In this document: positions 58,143 through 64,000 of the stretch, piece by piece
Position numbering within the stretch: position 1 is the first letter of the stretch
Layout of the letters: each line of letters starts with the position of its first letter
Origin: Paractinoplanes durhamensis
Lineage (GTDB): Bacteria; Actinomycetota; Actinomycetes; Mycobacteriales; Micromonosporaceae
Length of the DNA: 64,000 nt
Assembly (NCBI RefSeq): GCF_016862175.1
Contig: NZ_BOML01000059.1
Span: forward strand, 62,001 to 126,000
Direction: 5' to 3'
Notes under the pieces: generated by a model
What the model saw: only the letters and a program-made list of their open reading frames with translations
What the model was told of the DNA's origin: nothing
Database searches by the model: none
Position numbers and translations under genes: made by a program

Positions 58143-58224
58143 TCTCGCTGTTTGTCCTGATCGCGGTCGGTCCTGACCGCGTCCCTGCTATTCCCCGCCG
58201 ACACCCAGCCGGCGTAGGAGGAAC

Positions 58225-59604
<1,380 letters not shown>

Positions 59605-59613
59605 GGGTTCTTT

Positions 59614-60093
59614 CTAGAACTCGAACCCGCCCGGTCGGCCGTTACGGTCCGCGATGAGCCCGGCCAAGGTCGCGATGGCGATCTCGGCCGGGGTCCGCGC
59701 CCCGATGTTGAGGCCGATCGGGCGGTGCACCCGCGCGATCTGGTCATCCGGCACGCCGAGCTCGCGAAGCATGCCGACGTGCGGCCCTTCGATCGCCGGT
59801 TTCCCAAGGATCCCGATCCAGCGTGTTTCCGCCGCCAGAACTTCCTTGAGCACCGTCCCGATCTCACCCCGGTGATGGTCACTGAGCACGACATCGGTGC
59901 TCGCATCAAGCTCGGCCGCCGCAAGATCGTGCACAACCCGATCCCCATGCGCGCGAGGCGTCCCGAGAAGCCGCGTCTCATCCGGCTCCACCAGAATGGC
60001 GTGAAACCCGAGCTCAACAGCAAGCCGAAGCATGACTTCAGCCACCGAAGACTCAAACACCACAACAAGCCGCCGCGGTCCGCCAGCATCCAT
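59614..60093 (-). CDS. XdhC-like Rossmann-fold protein, N-terminally short
   Basis: A 159-residue protein matching the C-terminal (Rossmann) domain of XdhC/CoxF proteins, which help insert the sulfurated Mo cofactor. LVVVFESSVAEVMLRLAVELGFHAILVEPD is the nucleotide fold and GLNIGARTPAEIAIATLAGLIADRNGRPGG is the XdhC C-terminal signature. The N-terminal XdhC domain is absent, which occurs in some actinobacterial stand-alone copies. ATG 60093. Between it and glyS, GTTCT-N4-AGAAC is a small possible terminator. Confidence 0.78.
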   Translation of the reverse strand: MDAGGPRRLVVVFESSVAEVMLRLAVELGFHAILVEPDETRLLGTPRAHGDRVVHDLAAAELDASTDVVLSDHHRGEIGTVLKEVLAAETRWIGILGKPAIEGPHVGMLRELGVPDDQIARVHRPIGLNIGARTPAEIAIATLAGLIADRNGRPGGFEF

Positions 60094-60182
60094 GTCCCCG
60101 ACTGTGCCAGATCGACGCAGCGACCGCGTGCCCAACGCATCCCTTGATGCGTGACAGGTGGTCATGCGACTAGAATCGTGGC

Positions 60183-60289
60183 AGCGCCGAAGGCCCCAGG
60201 AAAGCGTTAACCCCGGCGGCATGCCGAAGCAGAGGCGACCGGGGTCTTCGAACGGAACTGTATCGCACGGCGGGGGAGGAAGCTAGGAG
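60183..60289 (+). ncRNA. Candidate structured leader RNA before the Abi/HEPN gene
   Basis: A TAGAAT -10 element (60171-60176) opens a transcript of about 107 bases before the Abi ATG. Inside, ACCCCGG pairs with CCGGGGT to make a 7-bp stem enclosing CGGCATGCCG and a GAAG segment; CCGAAG occurs twice, about 40 bases apart. GGCATGCC could pair between molecules. The gene starts after GGAGGAAGCTAGGAG. Resembles RNA-before-toxin layout of type III toxin-antitoxins, but repeats are not clear tandem units. Confidence 0.35.
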
Positions 60290-60937
60290 ATGCTCGCTGA
60301 TTTATCCGAAATAACGGTTATGAGGCAGCGGATCTCACCGGAAAGGCTGGGTCCGTATGTCGCGGCTTCGGGTGGCGACATCTCCGAAGCCCTGAACCTG
60401 TACGTCTGGAACGCCGAGATGACGGCGGCGCTCGCCACGACGATCGGGCACGTAGAGATCGTGCTCCGCAACGCGGTCCACGAGAACCTGAAGGCATGGT
60501 CAACTCGCTGTTTCGCGGAGCCGAGATGGTATTTGGATGTTGGCCATGTCCTGCAATCGCGCGCGACGGACGACGTCCGCATCGCACGGCGACGAGTTGT
60601 CCGGGACGGAAGCAGGGCAGAGACGGCCGGCCTGGTCGTCGCGGAGCTCAGCCTCGGATTCTGGCGATACCTACTTGCCAATCACTACGACCGAACGCTC
60701 TGGCGAACGACTCTCCATGAGGTCTTTCCGGGTCGATCTCGGCGGGTCGTCCGCGATGCTGTCGAGGTGTTGCATCTATCCCGGAATCGGATGGCACACC
60801 ACGAGCCGATGTTCAACCGCCCGATCGCCGACATCCACGCCACGGCGATGGAACTGGTCGGGTGGATCTGCCCGGTGAGCAGAGCCTGGATCGAGCGACA
60901 TTGCCGCACGGCCGAGACGCTGCGGGCCAAACCTTGA
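60290..60937 (+). CDS. Abi-family HEPN protein (abortive infection-like)
   Basis: A 215-residue Abi_2/AbiD/F-type HEPN protein. The N-terminus (MRQRISPERLGPYVAASGGDISEALNLYVWNAEMTAALATTIGHVEIVLRNAVHENL) is the typical Abi_2 opening; the HEPN ribonuclease motif RNxxxH is RNRMAH at residues 165-170, followed by HEP. Such proteins cleave RNA and can arrest growth during phage attack. Codon use is more AT-tolerant than neighbours, suggesting transfer. Preceded by a structured RNA candidate, followed by a frameshifted remnant. Confidence 0.85.
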   Translation: MLADLSEITVMRQRISPERLGPYVAASGGDISEALNLYVWNAEMTAALATTIGHVEIVLRNAVHENLKAWSTRCFAEPRWYLDVGHVLQSRATDDVRIARRRVVRDGSRAETAGLVVAELSLGFWRYLLANHYDRTLWRTTLHEVFPGRSRRVVRDAVEVLHLSRNRMAHHEPMFNRPIADIHATAMELVGWICPVSRAWIERHCRTAETLRAKP

Positions 60938-60983
60938 AGAGAAGCCGCGTCTTGTCGGGTGGCGGCCGCACCTGGAGCACCGC

Positions 60984-61105
60984 ATGGATCGGCTGGAAGA
61001 TCTCCGTGCCGTCCAGCTCTCCGCGGACGTGGAGGAGCTGAGGGCGGGATTGAAGAGATCATCGGGCTGCTTGATGTGCTCATAAAGCGGGACGTCGGGC
61101 GCTAG
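60984..61105 (+). pseudogene. Frameshifted coiled-coil remnant
   Basis: ATG 60984 opens MDRLEDLRAVQLSADVEELRAG, a strongly helical heptad-like segment. Near 61047 the frame must shift by one base to continue as IEEIIGLLDVLIKRDVGR to TAG 61105; the original frame stops at 61082-61084. Extension upstream of the ATG also stays open (PHLEHR). It looks like a small coiled-coil protein broken by an indel. Its position between abi and dus suggests it was once part of the same module. Confidence 0.4.
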
Positions 61106-61149
61106 CCGGGCGGGCGATTCGGAGTCGCCGGGCTGGGCGTGTCACGCTT

Positions 61150-62289
61150 GTGGGCGTGACTGCACCGCTCATGCTCGGCGACCACGTCGTCAATCCTCCT
61201 GTCGTGCTCGCGCCGATGGCGGGGATCACCAACGTGGCGTTTCGGCGGCTCTGCCGGGAGCAGGGCGGCGGGGTCTATGTGTGCGAGATGATCACGACCC
61301 GGGCGCTTGTCGAGCGGATTCCCAAGACGCTCAAGATGATCTCGTTCGCTGAGGACGAAGGGTTTCGCAGCCTTCAGCTCTACGGGGTCGATCCCGATGT
61401 CACCGCGGCCGCGGTGCGGATGGTCGGTGAGGACGGGCTGGCCGATCACGTCGACCTCAACTTCGGCTGTCCGGTGCCCAAGGTCACCCGGCGTGGGGGT
61501 GGGTCGGCGCTGCCGTGGCGGCGGCGGCTGTTCGGGCGGATCGTCTCCCAGGCTGTCGCGGCGGCCAAGCCGTTCGGGATTCCGCTGACCATCAAGATGC
61601 GCAAGGGCATCGACGACGACCACCTGACGTACGTCGAGGCCGGCCTGGCCGCGCAGGAAGCCGGCGTCGCCGCGGTGGCGCTGCACGCGCGCACCGCCGA
61701 GCAGCGCTACTCCGGCAAGGCCGACTGGGATGCCATCGCCACCCTCAAGCAGGCCCTCGACGTGCCGGTGCTCGGCAACGGCGACATCTGGGAGGGCTCG
61801 GACGCGCTGCGCATGGTCGAGCACACCGGCGTCGACGGGGTCGTCGTCGGCCGCGGCTGCCTCGGCCGCCCGTGGCTGTTCGCCGACCTGGAGGCGGCGT
61901 TCACCCAGGGCGCCGGCTACCGGCCGGTGCTGCCCACCCTGGGCGAGGTCGCGAAGATCATGTCCCGGCACGCCGAACTGCTGGTCGACGCCCTCGACGA
62001 CGAGAAGCACGGCTGCGCCGATTTCCGCAAGCACGTCGCCTGGTATCTGAAGGGCTTCCCGGTCGGCGGTGACCTGCGCCGCAGCCTTGCCATGATCACC
62101 TCGCTGGCTCAGCTGGACGACCTGCTCGCGCTGCTCGACCCGTCGCTGCCGTTCCCGGCCGACGCCCTCGGCCAGCCGCGCGGCCGGGTCAACGCCCCCG
62201 GCAAGGTTTCCCTGCCGTACGGCTGGCTCGACAGCCGTGACGACGAGACGGTCCCCGAGGGTGCCGAGACCGAAGACTCCGGCGGCTGA
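61150..62289 (+). CDS. dusB: tRNA-dihydrouridine synthase DusB family
   Basis: A 379-residue FMN-dependent dihydrouridine synthase. TIM barrel with VVLAPMAGITNVAFRRLCRE, the substrate motif DLNFGCPVPKVTRRGGGSAL with the catalytic Cys (about residue 109), MRKGIDDDH, LHARTAEQRYSGKADWD and GNGDIWEG. The C-terminal helical RNA-binding domain follows. GTG 61150 or 61156. Overlapped at the 3' end by the next frame. Confidence 0.94.
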   Translation: MGVTAPLMLGDHVVNPPVVLAPMAGITNVAFRRLCREQGGGVYVCEMITTRALVERIPKTLKMISFAEDEGFRSLQLYGVDPDVTAAAVRMVGEDGLADHVDLNFGCPVPKVTRRGGGSALPWRRRLFGRIVSQAVAAAKPFGIPLTIKMRKGIDDDHLTYVEAGLAAQEAGVAAVALHARTAEQRYSGKADWDAIATLKQALDVPVLGNGDIWEGSDALRMVEHTGVDGVVVGRGCLGRPWLFADLEAAFTQGAGYRPVLPTLGEVAKIMSRHAELLVDALDDEKHGCADFRKHVAWYLKGFPVGGDLRRSLAMITSLAQLDDLLALLDPSLPFPADALGQPRGRVNAPGKVSLPYGWLDSRDDETVPEGAETEDSGG

Positions 62290-63379
62290 GTTGTCCGGTG
62301 CTGTTTTGTCCGGAGCCGAATCCATCCGGGCGGTGTTGGCGGGGGAGCTGAGCTACGAGGACGGCCTCGACGCCCTCACCGTCGCGTCCGACGCCGACGC
62401 GGCCCTCCACCAGGCGGTGGCGGCCGCCGCCGACCGGCTCTTCCAGGCCGGGTGGCAGCCGGCCGAGCTCTACCGGGTGGTGGCCCGGCTCGGCGACCCG
62501 GTGCAGGCGCAGGTCGTGGCGGGCGCGGCGGGTCGGTATCTCGCACAGTTCCGGGACGTCGACCCCAGATGGCAGGCGCAGGTCGAGGAATTGCCGCGGA
62601 ACACCGTCCGCGCCGATCGGATCCGGCTGCACGACGCCACCCTCGGGCTCCTTCTCGAACTGCGCAAACTGCCGCGCATCGACACCCTGATCCCGCCGCC
62701 GGGCACCATTGCGGCGACCCGATATCGGGGGGCGAGCAATCGCGTCCTGGAACGGGTGCGGGCCCTTCTGGCCAAGGCCGAGGGCACCGATTTCCCGGCC
62801 GAGGCGGAGGCGTTCTCGGCCAAGGCCCAGGAGCTGATCGCCAAACACAGCATCGAATCGGTCCTCACCGCCACCCCGGATGCGGCCCCGCTCGCCCGCC
62901 GGCTCGGCGTCGACCATCCCTACGAGAGCGAGAAGGCCACCCTCCTCGACGCGGTCGCCCGGGCCAACCACTGCCACACCGTCTGGTCGCCCGAATTGGC
63001 GTTTTCCACGGTGTTCGGATTCGACGCCGACATCGACGCGGTGGAAATGCTCTACACGTCGCTGCTGGTGCAGGCGAACCGGGCGATGGCCCGCGACGAG
63101 CCGGCCAAGGGAAAGGCCCGTGTCAAAGCGTTCCGGCGCAGTTTCCTCGTCGCCTACGCGCACCGCATCGGCGAACGCCTCGAGCAGGCCACCCGGCACG
63201 AGATCGCCCGGCACCACACCACCGACCTGCTGCCCGTGCTGCACAGCCGCGACCTGCAGGTTCAGGAGGCGGTGACGCGGGCCTTCCCACGAACGGTGCG
63301 AGCGCGCGGCAGCCGCGTCGACAGCCTGGAGGGCTGGGAGTCGGGCCGGGCCGCGGCCGACGAGGCCGAATTGGCTTGA
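62237..63379 (+). CDS. DUF2786 domain protein
   Basis: A 380-residue protein (longest frame from GTG 62237) with a central DUF2786: ERVRALLAKAEGTDFPAEAEAFSAKAQELIAKHSIE, then VDHPYESEKATLLDAVARANHCHTVW. The fold often sits in phage or mobilome-linked genes. The start is uncertain: GTG 62237 overlaps dus by 53 bases; TTG 62291 just after the dus stop is more economical and would give 362 residues. Function unknown. Confidence 0.83.
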   Translation: MTTRRSPRVPRPKTPAAELSGAVLSGAESIRAVLAGELSYEDGLDALTVASDADAALHQAVAAAADRLFQAGWQPAELYRVVARLGDPVQAQVVAGAAGRYLAQFRDVDPRWQAQVEELPRNTVRADRIRLHDATLGLLLELRKLPRIDTLIPPPGTIAATRYRGASNRVLERVRALLAKAEGTDFPAEAEAFSAKAQELIAKHSIESVLTATPDAAPLARRLGVDHPYESEKATLLDAVARANHCHTVWSPELAFSTVFGFDADIDAVEMLYTSLLVQANRAMARDEPAKGKARVKAFRRSFLVAYAHRIGERLEQATRHEIARHHTTDLLPVLHSRDLQVQEAVTRAFPRTVRARGSRVDSLEGWESGRAAADEAELA

Positions 63380-63436
63380 GCTGATTTGGCTTGACCGGCG
63401 GAGGAGCATGGGGTCATGCATCCGGTTTGACGCTGA

Positions 63437-64000
63437 TCGCCGCTTCTCTACGCCGTCCGCGCCTGCGCCGACGGAGTCCTCCTCTACCCGGTCTACGCGC
63501 TGCTGTTCGCCGACGCGGGCCTGTCCACCAGCCAGATCTCCACGCTGTTCATCATCTGGTCGGTGGTCTCGTTCGCCTTCGAGGTGCCCTCCGGCGCGCT
63601 CGCCGATGCCTGGTCCCGTCGCGGCCTCTACGCGATCGGTCAGCTCCTCACCGCCGCCGGTTACGGAATGTGGCTGATCTGGCCGGCCTTTCCCGGCTTC
63701 GCGCTGGGCTTCGTGCTGTGGGGCCTCGGCGGCGCGCTCAGCTCCGGAACCCTCGAAGCCCTCGTCTACGACCAGGTCGGCGACGCATATGCCAAGGTCA
63801 TCGGCCGGGCGGGCACGGTCGGGATTCTCGCCACGCTCGCGGCCACGCTGCTCGCGACGCCGGCTTTCACGGCGGGCGGCTACCACCTGGTGGGCATCGC
63901 CAGCATCGCGACGGTCACCCTGGGTGGCCTTCTCGCGCTGCGTCTGCCAGACACACCAACCAATGCGGAATGTACGCGTGACGACTCCGACGACCGCAGC
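63437..64000 (+). CDS. MFS transporter, 3'-truncated by window edge
   Basis: An open frame without stop to 64000, reading LYAVRACADGVLLYPVYALLFADAGLSTSQISTLFIIWSVVSFAFEVPSGALADAWSRRGLY, the first helices of a major facilitator with the GxxAD-x-xSRR loop 2-3 motif. The frame begins after TGA 63434-63436, and no ATG, GTG or TTG precedes the conserved helix. Homologs begin with about ten residues before LYAVR, and these appear in another frame (TTG ACG CTG ATC GCC GCT at 63428-63445), so a frameshift near 63446 or a rare start is suspected. Confidence 0.75.

Noticed and set aside
60183-60289. tRNA or tmRNA
   Set aside because: There is no cloverleaf, T-loop GTTCGANNC or CCA end; only a hairpin.
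60290-60937. Prophage or integrated element around the Abi gene
   Set aside because: No integrase, attachment repeat or phage gene is seen on either side; dus follows directly.

Overview
The window is about 70% GC, with dense same-strand operons, many ATGA/GTGA/TGATG start-stop overlaps and frequent GTG starts. The gene families are actinobacterial: an IdeR/DmdR-type iron box, a Zur/ArsR zinc locus, a class F sortase, an ECF41-type sigma factor, a 13E12-type HNH protein and an F420-type nitroreductase-like protein. Together these point to a soil actinomycete, most likely Micromonosporaceae (Actinoplanes-like). The genus is an inference from gene content only.

Layout. A conserved housekeeping backbone runs on the + strand: hrcA (3' end)-dnaJ (1-1367), rsmE (17996), a HIT protein (26262), phoH-ybeY-CNNM/CBS-cytidine deaminase-like-era (28193-32760) and recO-uppS (36358-37970). 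These genes are usually close together in actinobacteria; here accessory blocks separate them. Between dnaJ and rsmE lie an azoreductase with its MarR regulator, a secreted GH12 endoglucanase, an IclR-controlled aromatic/CoA catabolic cluster (amidohydrolase, class III CoA-transferase, citryl-CoA lyase-like enzyme, LigB/LigA ring-cleavage dioxygenase, MDR dehydrogenase), an ECF41 sigma factor with its carboxymuconolactone decarboxylase-like target, a three-gene surface cassette (helical secreted protein, class F sortase, VWA protein) and a Ser/Thr kinase. Between rsmE and the HIT gene lie a GNAT plus SAM-decarboxylase-like pair, three collapsed siderophore-uptake genes behind an iron box, a two-subunit ABC exporter with complementary degenerate ATPase domains, and a GH3 beta-glucosidase.

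From 38 to 48 kb come small redox and regulatory units (HAD phosphatase, thiamine-binding-type protein, TetR plus aldo/keto reductase, a Tat-exported PHP hydrolase, a MetF-like protein, a DUF222-HNH protein, and LysR plus aldo/keto reductase). From 48.9 to 52 kb is a vitamin ECF transporter (ykoE, fused ATPases, ecfT) under a clear TPP riboswitch. From 53.5 to 57 kb is a complete zinc regulon (znuA-znuC-znuB, ArsR, Zur) with a Zur box. Then follow glyS, an XdhC-like gene, an Abi/HEPN gene preceded by a structured putative RNA, a tRNA-dihydrouridine synthase, a DUF2786 protein and an MFS transporter cut by the window edge.

Most promising for novelty: the HEPN/Abi gene with its structured leader; the CoA-dependent ring-cleavage cluster that lacks canonical lower-pathway genes; the iron-boxed locus where three adjacent transporter genes have each collapsed to their ends while keeping their start/stop overlaps; and the GNAT/SAM-decarboxylase-like pair beside it. 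No tRNA, rRNA, CRISPR array, transposase or prophage module was seen.
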